A stretch of 51,255 bases of DNA from Anaerolineae bacterium (GCA_022823165.1 JAJDXR010000029.1:1-51255), one strand, 5' to 3'. Counted from the first letter of the stretch, positions 34,137-42,663 are shown. The notes: generated from the letters alone by a model not told the origin. Translations and numbers: made by a program.

Positions 34137-35390
34137 ATGCGCCATCAGATCGTAAGTGACGATTTACGCGCGCCAGAGATGGCCGAAGCCGTCGAAAAGT
34201 GTGTGCATTGCGGCTTCTGCCTGGCGGCCTGCCCGACATATAACTTGCTCGGCGAGGAGATGGATTCGCCGCGCGGCCGTATCTACCTGATGAAAAATGT
34301 GCTGGAAGAGAATCTGCCGGCCGCCGAAGCGCAGCCCTATATCGACCGCTGCCTGGGCTGTATGGCTTGCGTGCCCGCTTGTCCCTCCGGCGTTGAATAT
34401 GGCGATCTGCTGGTCGGCTACCGCGCCCTGCAGGAAAAGCAGCGCCAGCGCCCGCCGCTGGATGCGCTGGCGCGCAAGCTCATCTGCGAGACCCTGCCCT
34501 ACCCGCGGCGCTTCCGGCTGGCGGCGCTAAGCGGCAAGCTGGGCAAGGCGCTGCTGCCGGTTTTGCCCGACGCCTTCGCCTCGATGCTGAGCCTGCTGCC
34601 AGACAAATTGCCGCCAGCCAGGCCCCTGCCAGCTGTGCTGCCGGCGCAAGGCGAGCGGCGCGGCAAGGTCGCCTTGCTGCTGGGCTGCGTACAGCAGGTG
34701 CTGGCGCCGGAGATCAGCCACGCGGCGGCGCAGGTACTGGCGCGGAACGGCGTCGAGGTGCATATGCCGCGCCAGCAAGGCTGCTGCGGCTCGATACTGC
34801 TGCATGTGGGCGAGGAAGAACAGGCGCGCGACATCGCCCGCCGCAACTTCGGCTGCATCCCGGCGGACGTGGACGCCATCATTACCACAGCAGCCGGCTG
34901 CGGCTCGGGCATGAAGGACTACGAATTACTCTTCAAAGGGCAAGCCGACGCCGCGCGCGCAGCCGCCTTCTCGCACCGAGTAATCGACTTCAGCGCCTAC
35001 CTGGCGCGTTTGGGCTTGCGTGAGACGACGGCGGGATTCTCCAGCCAGCGCCGCGTTGTTTACCAGGATGCTTGCCATTTGCTGCACGCGCAAAGCCACC
35101 AGAGCGAGCCGCGCGCGCTGCTGAATGGCATAGCCAACCTGCGCCTGGTGGAAATCGCCGATGCCGGCATGTGCTGCGGCTCGGCTGGAACCTACAACAT
35201 CGACCAGCCGGAGATCGCCGCCGAGTTGTCGCGGCGCAAGGTCGCGTCCATCCTGGCTGCCGAGCCGGACCTGGTCGTCTCGGGCAATATCGGCTGCATC
35301 ACGCAATTGCGACAGGAATTCGCGCGCCAGAATCTGACGCTGCCCGTAGCGCATATCGCCGAGGTCTTGCTGCAAGCGGCGCCGGCCTAG
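34137..35390 (+). CDS. glcF: Glycolate oxidase iron-sulfur subunit GlcF
   Basis: A 417-residue protein with two 4Fe-4S clusters near the N-terminus (CVHCGFCLAACPTY and CLGCMACVPACPSG). Two CCG domains follow: QGCCGSILLHVGEE near the middle and AGMCCGSAGTYN near the end. They carry electrons from GlcD/GlcE to the membrane quinone pool. It lies 58 bases after glcE and is followed by a strong terminator, so it closes the glc unit. Confidence 0.92.
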   Translation: MRHQIVSDDLRAPEMAEAVEKCVHCGFCLAACPTYNLLGEEMDSPRGRIYLMKNVLEENLPAAEAQPYIDRCLGCMACVPACPSGVEYGDLLVGYRALQEKQRQRPPLDALARKLICETLPYPRRFRLAALSGKLGKALLPVLPDAFASMLSLLPDKLPPARPLPAVLPAQGERRGKVALLLGCVQQVLAPEISHAAAQVLARNGVEVHMPRQQGCCGSILLHVGEEEQARDIARRNFGCIPADVDAIITTAAGCGSGMKDYELLFKGQADAARAAAFSHRVIDFSAYLARLGLRETTAGFSSQRRVVYQDACHLLHAQSHQSEPRALLNGIANLRLVEIADAGMCCGSAGTYNIDQPEIAAELSRRKVASILAAEPDLVVSGNIGCITQLRQEFARQNLTLPVAHIAEVLLQAAPA

Positions 35391-35420
35391 TCCCTGCGCG
35401 CAAGCGCTGGAGAAAGCGAA

Positions 35421-35448
35421 AACCCCCATCCGTGGACGGGGGTTATTA
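35421..35448. terminator. Bidirectional terminator between glcF and FAS1 gene
   Basis: AACCCCC ... GGGGGTT (7-base stem, with a further TCC/GGA pairing inside the loop) is followed by ATTA on the plus strand and TTTTCG on the minus strand. The two genes converge here, so it can serve both. Confidence 0.72.
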
Positions 35449-35481
35449 GTTGCGAATGACGCGGGTTGGCGCGCAGCGTGT

Positions 35482-36519
35482 CTATTCGGCCGGTACGATG
35501 ACGGCGTCAATAACGTGGATGATCCCGTTGCTGGCTTCAATGTCGACCCAATCAAGCACGATGTTGGCGCTGTCGATCATGACGCCCATATCACTTACTG
35601 AGATAGTGGCTTCGCTGCCATTGGCCATGGCGATCGCGGCCTTGCCCATCTCATCAACCAGACCGCCCAGCTGGAAGCTATAGACCGTGCCGGGAACCAC
35701 ATGGTATTGCAGGATGCTCGTTAGCAATTCCGTATCCGCCACGATGTCCTCCAAGCCTTCTACCATGGCGAAGGCGGCGTCCGTCGGCGCGAAAACCGTG
35801 ACCGCGGCTCCTGGATCGGAGAGCAATTCGAGTACGGCCGGGTCAGCAGCGCCGACGGCTGTGAGCAGGGTAGCGAATTCAGGCGCTTCAGCGCTCGCCA
35901 AGTCAACGACTATATCGGCAACCGTGCGCAATTCCGGCAGGATGACGGCGTCAATGACGTGAATCACGCCGTTGCTCGCTTGGATATCCACCATATCCAG
36001 CGCCAGATTCGCCTGGTCAACGGTGATGCCGGCGCCGAGGTCAAGCCCTTCAGCGCCGGCCGTAGCGGCGATATCCAGCGCCTGCCCGCTGAGCGTGACA
36101 ACCGGAATGCTGACATGGCCCATGTCATCAGCCTCGGCGCCTTCAAGAGCGGCCACAACATCAGCTGAGCCAAGGGTCCCGGCGATGACATGATAAAGCA
36201 AGATTTCATTCAGGCGCGGCGTCCCGTCTTCGGACAGGATCGCGCCGAATGCTTCTTCGCCCAGGGCATCGGCCAAGGCGGAGAAAGCGGCGTCTGTCGG
36301 CGCAAATACCGTCAGATCAGCTTCCGGGTCAGCCAGCGCGCCGACAATGCCTGGGTCAGCAGCGCTGACAGCGGCAAGCAAGGCGCTGAACTCAGGACTT
36401 TCGGCTTCGCTGGACGCAATGACGATATCAGCGATGGTCATTTCCTGGCCATCCGCCAGCGCGAACGAGGTGAAAAGCAGCGAGAGAACGACGACAACAA
36501 CGATGGCAATACGGTTCAT
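35482..36519 (-). CDS. Secreted protein with two FAS1 (fasciclin) domains
   Basis: A 345-residue secreted protein. The signal peptide (residues 1-23) ends FALADGQ. Two fasciclin domains follow, each with the TVFAPTDAAF motif (LTVFAPTDAAFSAL; VTVFAPTDAAFAMV), a YHVI/YHVV strand, and a closing NGVIHVIDAVILP or NGIIHVIDAVIVP. FAS1 domains mediate adhesion to surfaces or matrix. The two halves are closely similar, indicating an internal duplication. The protein is strongly acidic and Ala-rich. Confidence 0.92.
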   Translation of the reverse strand: MNRIAIVVVVVLSLLFTSFALADGQEMTIADIVIASSEAESPEFSALLAAVSAADPGIVGALADPEADLTVFAPTDAAFSALADALGEEAFGAILSEDGTPRLNEILLYHVIAGTLGSADVVAALEGAEADDMGHVSIPVVTLSGQALDIAATAGAEGLDLGAGITVDQANLALDMVDIQASNGVIHVIDAVILPELRTVADIVVDLASAEAPEFATLLTAVGAADPAVLELLSDPGAAVTVFAPTDAAFAMVEGLEDIVADTELLTSILQYHVVPGTVYSFQLGGLVDEMGKAAIAMANGSEATISVSDMGVMIDSANIVLDWVDIEASNGIIHVIDAVIVPAE

Positions 36520-36656
36520 GCGAGCACTTCCTTTCTAATGTTGTGTATATTCACAACTTACTGAATATACAATATCACACGAACTCTCTTGCGTTAGCCG
36601 CTAATTGTAAAGACTATGTAAAATCAATTGGCGGGGCAGCCGTCAAACAGGGGAAT

Positions 36657-36685
36657 AAAAAGGGGCAGCCAGTTGAGCCGCCCCT
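36657..36685 (-). terminator. Terminator of the beta-helix/SH3 gene
   Basis: On the minus strand AGGGGC, a 13-base loop and GCCCCT are followed by TTTTTATT. It lies 33-62 bases past the stop at 36719. Confidence 0.7.
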
Positions 36686-36718
36686 ATTGAACGAATTCGG
36701 TCTTGCGCTCGGCCTACA

Positions 36719-37873
36719 TCAGCAATTCGCCCTCACGTACCTGTGGCCGATCCAGCCGGTTTGCCCGTGGTAACTGACTTGATACCAGAAGGTGGTTCTG
36801 GAGGTCGCCGTCAGGTTTGAGCCGCGCTGAACATAGTCGAGTGTTTCAGCTTGCGCGGACGGCTCCGCGCGCAGCCTGAGATGCCCCGTCGTGTGGATAG
36901 GGCAACCGGCTGAGGCCGGCTGGTCCGCTGCCGGTTGACCCGGCGCGGGCTCGCTCATAACCGTTTGCATCTCTGCTGGCGGCTCGCCCGGCATGAGAAC
37001 GACGGTGCCAGGGCGCGTCAAGCGGGCGCAGACGCTATGGCCGGTGCGGTAGGCGTCGATCGCTGACACCGCGCGAGGCGTGATGCCCGAATCCAGGAAG
37101 ATGAGCGACCCCAAACGCGGGAAGCAGATGTCGACGCCCTGCTCGACATAAGCCCAGAGGTTCACAGCCGCGATGAAGCCGGCATCGACAACAGACTGGA
37201 TGCCGATGCCAGCGCCGTCGACTATCTGGCATTGAACGCCGCTAGTCAAGCCGTAGGTCGCGGAGACTGTCGCCACCCCGGGCGGCAGATCGCGGCAGGT
37301 CGCCGGCGTTGGCGGCGGCGGTATGGAAATAGCTTTGGTCCCGGAGCCCTCCACTATGTCATCCGCGTCCAGACCGCAAATGTCCGAGGCGCCTTCAATG
37401 ATGGTGTGGCTGCTGCGCTGCTTGACGCCTCTTTTGCAGTTTTCAACTACAACATTGATGAGCGTCAGCTTGCCGTTGACGACTTCAAACGCCGGCCCAT
37501 TCCTTATACTTTCAAATCTGATCTTAATGTCTCTGATTGTCAGGTGAGCAGCTTTGACCTTGAAGACGGGGTCATTATTGTCCGCGTCAATCCTGTGGTT
37601 TCCGCCAATAATCACGAGGTCTTCCGTGATCGACGGCTGTTCGCCTGATCGGGGCCGGTCATCGCGCGTAAAGATGATGGTGTCGGCGCCGCTGCCCGCC
37701 TCGCATTTGCTTTCCCCTTTGTCTTTATTGGCGGCTTTGATCGCGTCTTTCAGAGTACAGGTGTAGTCGAGGGCGATGTCCGCCGCGGCCACAGGCGAAG
37801 CGGACAGCGCCAGCAGACCCAATACCAGCAGAAGCGCCGCGCGCTTAATTACGATATTTATTACATTCGCCAT
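36719..37873 (-). CDS. Secreted CSLREA-like beta-helix protein with C-terminal SH3 domain
   Basis: A 384-residue secreted protein. The ATG at 37873 (MANVINIVIKRAA) has GGAG 7 bases upstream. A signal peptide ends SPVAAADI. Next comes CTLKDAIKAANKDK, the core of the CSLREA motif found at the start of right-handed parallel beta-helix proteins. A beta-helix part follows, with DLVIIGGNHRID, LTIRDIKIRFES and LTLINVVVENC. After a Pro-rich linker (IPPPPTPATC) there is a Cys-containing middle region of unknown fold. The last 65 residues form a bacterial SH3-type domain (LRLRAEPSAQAETL, then WYQVSYHGQTGWI). It is probably an exported surface or wall-binding protein. Confidence 0.8.
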   Translation of the reverse strand: MANVINIVIKRAALLLVLGLLALSASPVAAADIALDYTCTLKDAIKAANKDKGESKCEAGSGADTIIFTRDDRPRSGEQPSITEDLVIIGGNHRIDADNNDPVFKVKAAHLTIRDIKIRFESIRNGPAFEVVNGKLTLINVVVENCKRGVKQRSSHTIIEGASDICGLDADDIVEGSGTKAISIPPPPTPATCRDLPPGVATVSATYGLTSGVQCQIVDGAGIGIQSVVDAGFIAAVNLWAYVEQGVDICFPRLGSLIFLDSGITPRAVSAIDAYRTGHSVCARLTRPGTVVLMPGEPPAEMQTVMSEPAPGQPAADQPASAGCPIHTTGHLRLRAEPSAQAETLDYVQRGSNLTATSRTTFWYQVSYHGQTGWIGHRYVRANC

Positions 37874-38242
37874 AGCTAGCTCCAGTATCAAATCACTACT
37901 TATACATAAATAGTATCTGTCATCCTTAGGCATCACAAGCAAGCGTTTGCCGGGGAGTGGCTTTGCCGCGGAGACTCGGAAGCACCGCCAAGCAAGTTGC
38001 GCAACAGATAATGTTACGGACTTAGAGCGATTGGCGGTCAGTGTCTACGCGACCCTGCGAATCGCCCGATGTTGTAATCGTGAGTCTGCGGGCGACCCAC
38101 CGGGTCGCCCTTACAACTAACGTGTATTTTGGCGAATTCTTTTTTGCTGCTGCGGCCAGGGCCTGCCGGTCAGGTTCAATGGCGCCATCAGCTATGGAAT
38201 CGGAGGCCTGAGGCTGATTGACCGCTGCTCGTGGAACAGCTG
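37874..38242. repeat. Gap with dispersed repeats; no gene seen
   Basis: The left part is the leader of the beta-helix gene. Around 37965-37995 a degenerate 'CCGCGGAGACTCGGAAGC' element occurs. GTGTCTACGCGACC at 38041 is the inverted form of the CGCGTAGACAC repeat. A palindrome GGGCGACCC-ACC-GGGTCGCCC lies at 38090-38110. The right part (38150-38242) has an open frame reading VRFNGAISYGIGGL that runs into the end of the aldo/keto reductase gene; I could not assign it. Confidence 0.55.
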
Positions 38243-39247
38243 CTACCAGGCATAAGCCATCGGCGCTTCTCCACCCGGCCCAGGAAAGATTTCATCCAGT
38301 TTCCGCAGCGTTTCCTGATCGAGCGCGATGGCTGTCGCGCGGGCGGCGCTCTCCAGTTGCTCCATGGTGCGGGGGCCGATAATGGGCGCGCTGACTGCGG
38401 GGTTGCGCAGCAGCCAGGCCAAGGCGACCTCGCCGGGGGGATGGCCGATTTCGCGGCAGAGGCTTTCCCAGGCTTCCAGCTGCGGGCGCTTCGCCTCGAC
38501 TTGGGCGATCAAGCCGGGATTGCCGCGCCGCCCGGTCTCGACCTTTTCCAGCGCCCCGCCCAGCAGGCCGCCGCCCAGCGGGCTCCAGGGGATTAGCCCC
38601 AGCCCATAGTGTCGGCAAGCCGGGATGACCTCCAATTCGACCGCCCGGTTATCCAGGTGATAGATGCTTTGCTCGCTGACCAAACCGAGCATGCCCCGCC
38701 GGTCGGCTTCCTGGCAGGCGGTGGCGATATCCCAGCCGGCGAAATTACTGGAGCCGATGTAGACCACCTTGCCCTGCCCGATCAGGCTGTCGAAGCTCGT
38801 CCAGACTTCGGCCCAGGGGCAGTCGCGATCGACGTGGTGCATCTGGTAGATGTCAATATGGTCGGTCTTCATGCGCTGCAGGCTGCCTTCGCAATGTTTG
38901 CGAATTTTGTAGGCGGACAGGCTGCGGATATCGCGATTGGGCTCGGGCAAGTACTGCTTGCGGCTGACGGGGTTGTAGACCTTTGTCGCCAGCACGACCG
39001 CGTCGCGGCGTCCGCCGCCTTGCGCGAACCACTCGCCGATGATTTCTTCGGTCAAGCCGTATTCCACCTGCCGACCGTAGACATCGGCCGTATCAAAAAA
39101 GTTGATGCCCAATTCCAGGGCGCGATCCATGATGGCGAAGGCCTCTTCTTTTGGGGTCTGCCAGCCGAAATTCATCGTGCCCAGGCATAAATTGCTGACC
39201 AATACCCCGTGCCGACCCAGGCGTCTGTGTTCAATTGACATTTGCAT
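38243..39247 (-). CDS. Aldo/keto reductase
   Basis: A 334-residue TIM-barrel NADPH-dependent oxidoreductase. The catalytic tetrad can be placed: Asp and Tyr in FFDTADVYG, Lys in VVLATKVYNP, His in IYQMHHVDRD. The NADP site is PIIGPRTMEQLE. GTMNFGWQ near the start is typical of the YajO/Tas-like group acting on sugars and small aldehydes. The ATG at 39247 has AAGGAG 6 bases upstream; the frame extends to 39316 without a site. It is divergent from the MOSC gene. Confidence 0.88.
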   Translation of the reverse strand: MQMSIEHRRLGRHGVLVSNLCLGTMNFGWQTPKEEAFAIMDRALELGINFFDTADVYGRQVEYGLTEEIIGEWFAQGGGRRDAVVLATKVYNPVSRKQYLPEPNRDIRSLSAYKIRKHCEGSLQRMKTDHIDIYQMHHVDRDCPWAEVWTSFDSLIGQGKVVYIGSSNFAGWDIATACQEADRRGMLGLVSEQSIYHLDNRAVELEVIPACRHYGLGLIPWSPLGGGLLGGALEKVETGRRGNPGLIAQVEAKRPQLEAWESLCREIGHPPGEVALAWLLRNPAVSAPIIGPRTMEQLESAARATAIALDQETLRKLDEIFPGPGGEAPMAYAW

Positions 39248-39376
39248 TTGGACTCCTTTACATAATTTGCCCTGCTCTGTCGGACTAACATAACAGCAGC
39301 AGCCTGGATTCCACAAGACAATTCGCGCATTTTGCCGTATAGTCTGTCGCAGGCAACGCTTAGATTACTGGAGAGC

Positions 39377-39907
39377 ATGATGCAAGCCACCTTGACCTTT
39401 GAGGATTTGGAAGCGGGCTGGCGGGAGACGGAGAAATCGCCGCGGGACATGGGCACTGTGGAGATGATCGTGCGGCGCCCCCAGCCGGAAGCGCGCGAGG
39501 AATTGGAAAGCGCCGCCTTTACCGCCGAGGCGGGCTTGGCCGGCGATGACTGGCTGCGGCGCAGCGCCAACCCCGATGCCCAGATCACCATGATGAACAG
39601 CCGGCTGATCAACCTGCTCGCCGGCGATAAGGCGCGTTGGGCGCTTTCGGGCGATCAACTCTTCGTCGACCTGGATATCTCGCAGGCCAACCTGCCAGCG
39701 GGTACGCGCCTGCAGATCGGCGAAGTCGTCATGGAAGTTTCGCCGCTGCCGCATACCGGCTGCACCAAGTTCGCCCGGCGTTTTGGCGGGGCGGCGCGCA
39801 AGTGGGTCATGACCGACGAAGGCCAACAGGCGCGGCGGCGCGGCGTCTACACCAAGGTCATCGTGGACGGCGAAATTCGTGTCGGCGACCGCATTCAAAA
39901 GCTGTAA
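39377..39907 (+). CDS. MOSC domain protein
   Basis: A 176-residue protein with the MOSC (molybdenum cofactor sulfurase C-terminal) domain. It has the conserved Cys motif HTGCTKFARRFG, preceded by GTRLQIGEVVMEVSPLP, and the N-terminal part ALSGDQLFVDLDIS. Standalone MOSC proteins are thought to carry sulfur or to act in metal-sulfur handling and detoxification. Two adjacent ATGs (39377 and 39380) follow GGAG; the first is annotated. FucU follows 19 bases later, so they may be co-transcribed. Confidence 0.82.
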   Translation: MMQATLTFEDLEAGWRETEKSPRDMGTVEMIVRRPQPEAREELESAAFTAEAGLAGDDWLRRSANPDAQITMMNSRLINLLAGDKARWALSGDQLFVDLDISQANLPAGTRLQIGEVVMEVSPLPHTGCTKFARRFGGAARKWVMTDEGQQARRRGVYTKVIVDGEIRVGDRIQKL

Positions 39908-39926
39908 ATCAAGGCAGGAGACGCGC

Positions 39927-40364
39927 ATGTTACAGGGCAAATTGATACAGCCGCAAATCCTCGAAGCGCTGGGGCAAGCCGGGCACGGCTCGACGATACT
40001 GATTCCCGATGGCAACTACCCCTTTGTCACCGGCGCCAACCCGCGGGCCAAGCGCGTTTACCTCAATCTGGCGCCGGGCATGGTAAGCGTGACTGATGTG
40101 CTGGAAGCGGTCCTGAGCGCGACGCCGGTGGAAGCCGCTCATGTGATGCGGCGCGATGATGGCGCCGAGCCGAGCATCTACGCCGATTTTCGCAACCTGC
40201 TGCCGGACGATGTCGAGCTTTCGCCCCTGGAGCGCTTTGCCTTTTACGACGAAGCGCGCAAGGAAGACTGCTGCCTGGTCATCGCCACGGGCGAGCAGCG
40301 GATTTACGCCAATATCCTGCTGACCATCGGAGTCGTGCCGCCGCCGGCCAATCAGGCGGTTTAG
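39927..40364 (+). CDS. RbsD/FucU family sugar mutarotase
   Basis: A 145-residue protein of the RbsD/FucU family, which converts between anomers or ring forms of fucose or ribose. Landmarks are LGQAGHGSTILIPDGNYP (His and Asp at the active site), VYLNLAPGMVSVTDVLEAVL (in two pieces) and RIYANILLTIGV at the end. The spacing and Tyr in the last motif favour FucU over RbsD. CAGGAG lies 7 bases before the ATG at 39927. It fits the L-fucose/L-rhamnose theme of the window. Confidence 0.85.
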   Translation: MLQGKLIQPQILEALGQAGHGSTILIPDGNYPFVTGANPRAKRVYLNLAPGMVSVTDVLEAVLSATPVEAAHVMRRDDGAEPSIYADFRNLLPDDVELSPLERFAFYDEARKEDCCLVIATGEQRIYANILLTIGVVPPPANQAV

Positions 40365-40383
40365 CCGAAACTGAGACTCGATG

Positions 40384-40458
40384 GCAGGGGCGGCCCGCCG
40401 GCTAGCCCGTACGAAGCGCCGGGTTATAATTGCGGGCGAGCCAAGGTGCGCCCCTACC
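40384..40458. repeat. Two dispersed palindromes between FucU and HAD genes
   Basis: GGGGCGGCCCGCCGGCTAGCCCGTAC (about 40387-40411) and GCGGGCGAGCC-AA-GGTGCGCCCCTACC (40432-40458) are degraded members of the GGGCGACCC family. Their TAC ends both point right. Confidence 0.6.
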
Positions 40459-40502
40459 ACTGCCGCCGCGAGGCCATTCACCAAGACTGAAGGAATCGAT
40501 CC

Positions 40503-41174
40503 ATGCCGATAGAAGCGATCATCTTTGACATGGACGGCGTACTGGTCGATAGCGAAGTCTATTGGGCCAAGTCGCGCGTTGAATTCGCCAGCGACCGCGG
40601 CAAAGCCTGGACCGACGAGTTTCAGCGCCTGGCTATGGGGCGCAGCACAGTCGGCTGGGCGGGCGTCATGAAAGAGCAGCTGGGGCTGGACGAGACGATC
40701 GATGACATCATCGCCGAGATGAAGGCGCGGGTGATCGCCCACTACGAAGAACGAATGCCCACCCGCCCCGGCGCCCTGGAATCGGTCAGCCGCATGCAGC
40801 GGCATTTCCGCGTCGGCCTGGCTTCCGGCTCACCCACCGGGATTATCAAGGCGGTGCTCAGCATCACGGGGCTGGATCAGATATTTGAAGTGATGATCTA
40901 CGGCGATGACGTGCCGCGGGGTAAACCGGCGCCCGATATCTACCTAGAGGCGCTGAAGGCGCTGGATGTGTCGCCGGAAGCCAGCCTGGGCATTGAAGAC
41001 TCGGTCAATGGGCTGCGCTCTCTGAAGGCGGCGGGCATGGTCGCCGTAGCCGCGCCCAGCCCCGCCTTTCCCTTGCCGGATGACGCGCTGGCGCTGGCGG
41101 ACGCGCACATCACAAGCATGGAAGATTTCACCGTGGAGCTGGTCAGGCGCATCGAAAGAAAAAGCCGGTCCTGA
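40503..41174 (+). CDS. HAD-family sugar phosphatase / beta-phosphoglucomutase-like
   Basis: A 223-residue haloacid dehalogenase-superfamily protein. Motif I is FDMDGVLVDSE with the nucleophile and acid/base Asp pair. Motif II is the Ser in GLASGSPTG, motif III the Lys in RGKPAPDIYLEAL, and motif IV GIEDSVNGLRS. The cap is the alpha-helical C1 type near residues 15-80. It should remove or move phosphate on a small sugar phosphate. AAGGA precedes the ATG. Its 3' end contains half of a terminator hairpin used by the convergent gene. Confidence 0.88.
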   Translation: MPIEAIIFDMDGVLVDSEVYWAKSRVEFASDRGKAWTDEFQRLAMGRSTVGWAGVMKEQLGLDETIDDIIAEMKARVIAHYEERMPTRPGALESVSRMQRHFRVGLASGSPTGIIKAVLSITGLDQIFEVMIYGDDVPRGKPAPDIYLEALKALDVSPEASLGIEDSVNGLRSLKAAGMVAVAAPSPAFPLPDDALALADAHITSMEDFTVELVRRIERKSRS

Positions 41175-41191
41175 CAAATGCCAGGACCGGC
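41155..41191 (-). terminator. Intrinsic terminator of Calx-beta-like gene A
   Basis: On the minus strand GCCGGTCCTG, 8-base loop, CAGGACCGGC (10-base perfect stem) is followed by TTTTTCTTTC. It overlaps the last codons of the HAD gene on the other strand. Confidence 0.85.
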
Positions 41192-41217
41192 CTGAATTTG
41201 CGGATTGGCGAAACGCC

Positions 41218-41712
41218 TCACTTGCCGCGAATGGTGAAGCTGGTGCTGGCGTAGCTGCCAAAGAGGCTGTAACTGGAGGGCCAATTAACTGCCGAAACGG
41301 TCGCGGTAATAGTCTCCTTGGGATCGGTGACGTTGTCGCTGATGCCAACGATGGTGTAGGTCTTCTCCGCCCCGTAAAACCAGCTTCCCGAAGCCCAACT
41401 GCCGTTGAAGCAGCCGCCTGACAGGTTAACGCCTTTTACTCTGAAATCCACGCCTGGGGTGGCGCTGCCAGTGAAGCAGATTCGGAAACGTTGGCTGTCG
41501 TGCGGCAGGTTGATCAGCAGTCGATTCACCTGAAGGCGAGCGCCATTGTAAGGGTTGTCCTCGTACACGCTGCCTGAGCCCGTTAAGAATACATAGCCGA
41601 AACTCGACTGGGCTTGGGACATGAACCCGCCATGCCCCATGAGAAGCGCCAGCAGAACAAGAAAACAAAGCGCCACTTTCGTGGATGGTAGCGTAATCCT
41701 TGCGCGAAACAT
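41218..41712 (-). CDS. Secreted Calx-beta-like protein A
   Basis: A 164-residue secreted protein. The signal peptide has a hydrophobic core LCFLVLLALLMGHGG and ends at about SQAQS. The mature part resembles a single Calx-beta domain: GSVYED near the start, then FTGSATPGVDFRVKG, then EKTYTIVGISDNVTDPKETITATVSAVN (in pieces), matching the 'G.A..G.DF' and 'D...e..Eti.v.l' signatures. Two Cys (FRICFTG, SGGCFNG) may pair. It is a tandem paralogue of the gene at 41920-42435. Calx-beta domains bind calcium and appear in adhesins; here the domain stands alone. Confidence 0.72.
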   Translation of the reverse strand: MFRARITLPSTKVALCFLVLLALLMGHGGFMSQAQSSFGYVFLTGSGSVYEDNPYNGARLQVNRLLINLPHDSQRFRICFTGSATPGVDFRVKGVNLSGGCFNGSWASGSWFYGAEKTYTIVGISDNVTDPKETITATVSAVNWPSSYSLFGSYASTSFTIRGK

Positions 41713-41863
41713 TGAGATAACTGCCTTTCGAGTGGATGGGTAAGGGCAAACCTTAAGTTAATATTCTAATAATGCAAGAGAATTAACTCAAAGTTATAAT
41801 AATTAAATTTTTCATAATCTATTTGATACTTTCTATCTACGCGTCTGCGAATATAACCGGTCC

Positions 41864-41885
41864 GGTCCTGACACATGCCAGGACC
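41864..41885. repeat. Copy of the hairpin behind Calx-beta-like gene B
   Basis: GGTCCTG-ACACATGC-CAGGACC lies 35 bases past the stop of gene B. It is nearly identical to the hairpin behind gene A (CGGTCCTGACAAATGCCAGG). It lacks a good U-run on the minus strand, so it may be a weaker terminator. It marks the ends of the duplication. Confidence 0.7.
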
Positions 41886-41919
41886 GACCTGCTGGTTGCC
41901 TGCGGCTGGTAAATTTGCC

Positions 41920-42435
41920 TCAGCGGCCGTTGATGGTGAAATTGATGCTGGCGCTGCTGCCTAAGAGACTGTAGCCAGCGGGCCAATTCACTGCCGAAAC
42001 GGTCGCGGTGATCGTCTCCCTGGGGTCGGTGACATTGTCGCTCTTGCCAAAGATTGTGTAGGCTCTCTCCGCCCCTTCATACCAGCTGTCGCCGCTGCCC
42101 CAACTATCGGTGAAGCAGCCGCTGCCAGACAAGGCGACTTCGCCGCCTCCATGTCTCGCTTTTACATAGAAATCCGCCCCCGGGGTGGCGCTGCCAGTGA
42201 AGCAGATTTGAAAACTCTGGCTGTCGTGCGGCATGTTGATCAAGATCCGACTCACCTTAAAGCGAGCGCCCCTCCAGGGAGAATCCTCGTGTACGCTGCC
42301 GCGGCCCATTAACATTACATAGCCGAAGCCTTGGGCTTGGGATGTGAACCCGCCGTGCGCCAGAAGCAGCCCCAGCAAAACAAGCAGGCACAGCGCCCCT
42401 TTCCTGATGGAACCTGCGAACAATACGGTTGACAT
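41920..42435 (-). CDS. Secreted Calx-beta-like protein B
   Basis: A 171-residue paralogue of protein A. The ATG at 42435 has AAAGGAA 7 bases upstream. It shares FTSQAQGFGYVMLMG (A: FMSQAQSSFGYVFLTG), GSVHED, INMPHDSQSFQICFTGSATPG, and SDNVTDPRETITATVSAVNWP. It has an extra small loop, HGGGEVALSGSG, absent in A. The shared segments are close enough to indicate a fairly recent duplication that also copied the downstream hairpin. Confidence 0.75.
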   Translation of the reverse strand: MSTVLFAGSIRKGALCLLVLLGLLLAHGGFTSQAQGFGYVMLMGRGSVHEDSPWRGARFKVSRILINMPHDSQSFQICFTGSATPGADFYVKARHGGGEVALSGSGCFTDSWGSGDSWYEGAERAYTIFGKSDNVTDPRETITATVSAVNWPAGYSLLGSSASINFTINGR

Positions 42436-42511
42436 GATATGTTCCTTTCTGCAGAAATAAGCTGGCACAATATAATCGAATCAGTATTTAATTAGTGGTA
42501 AGAAACGCTTG

Positions 42512-42663
42512 GCGTAGGGATAGCGTCAGGATTCCGTCAGGCAAACGCAGGGTAGCCGTCAGCTTGGCGCAGGGCAGCGGTCAAATTTACGTAGGGCAGC
42601 CGCAGGAATGGCGTAGGCAGCGGAAGTATTGCGCAGGGCAGCCGTCAGGGTTGCGCAGGCTGG
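42512..42663. repeat. 22-bp imperfect tandem repeat (minisatellite)
   Basis: Units beginning GCGCAGGG or ACGTAGGG recur at about 42512, 42545, 42567, 42589, 42611, 42631 and 42653, a period of 20-22 bases after a first step of 33. The consensus is close to GCGCAGGGCAGCCGTCAGG followed by TTT. The region lies between the divergent Calx-beta gene B and rhaB, in a 382-base gap with no other feature except leaders. It is not a CRISPR: there are no unique spacers. Confidence 0.75.

Noticed and set aside
38150..38242. Open frame reading VRFNGAISYGIGGL as a pseudogene fragment
   Set aside because: No family could be recognised and there is no start or ribosome site; it is too short to support.
42512..42663. 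Tandem repeats considered as a CRISPR array
   Set aside because: The units are directly adjacent with a 20-22 base period and no unique spacers, and no cas genes are near.
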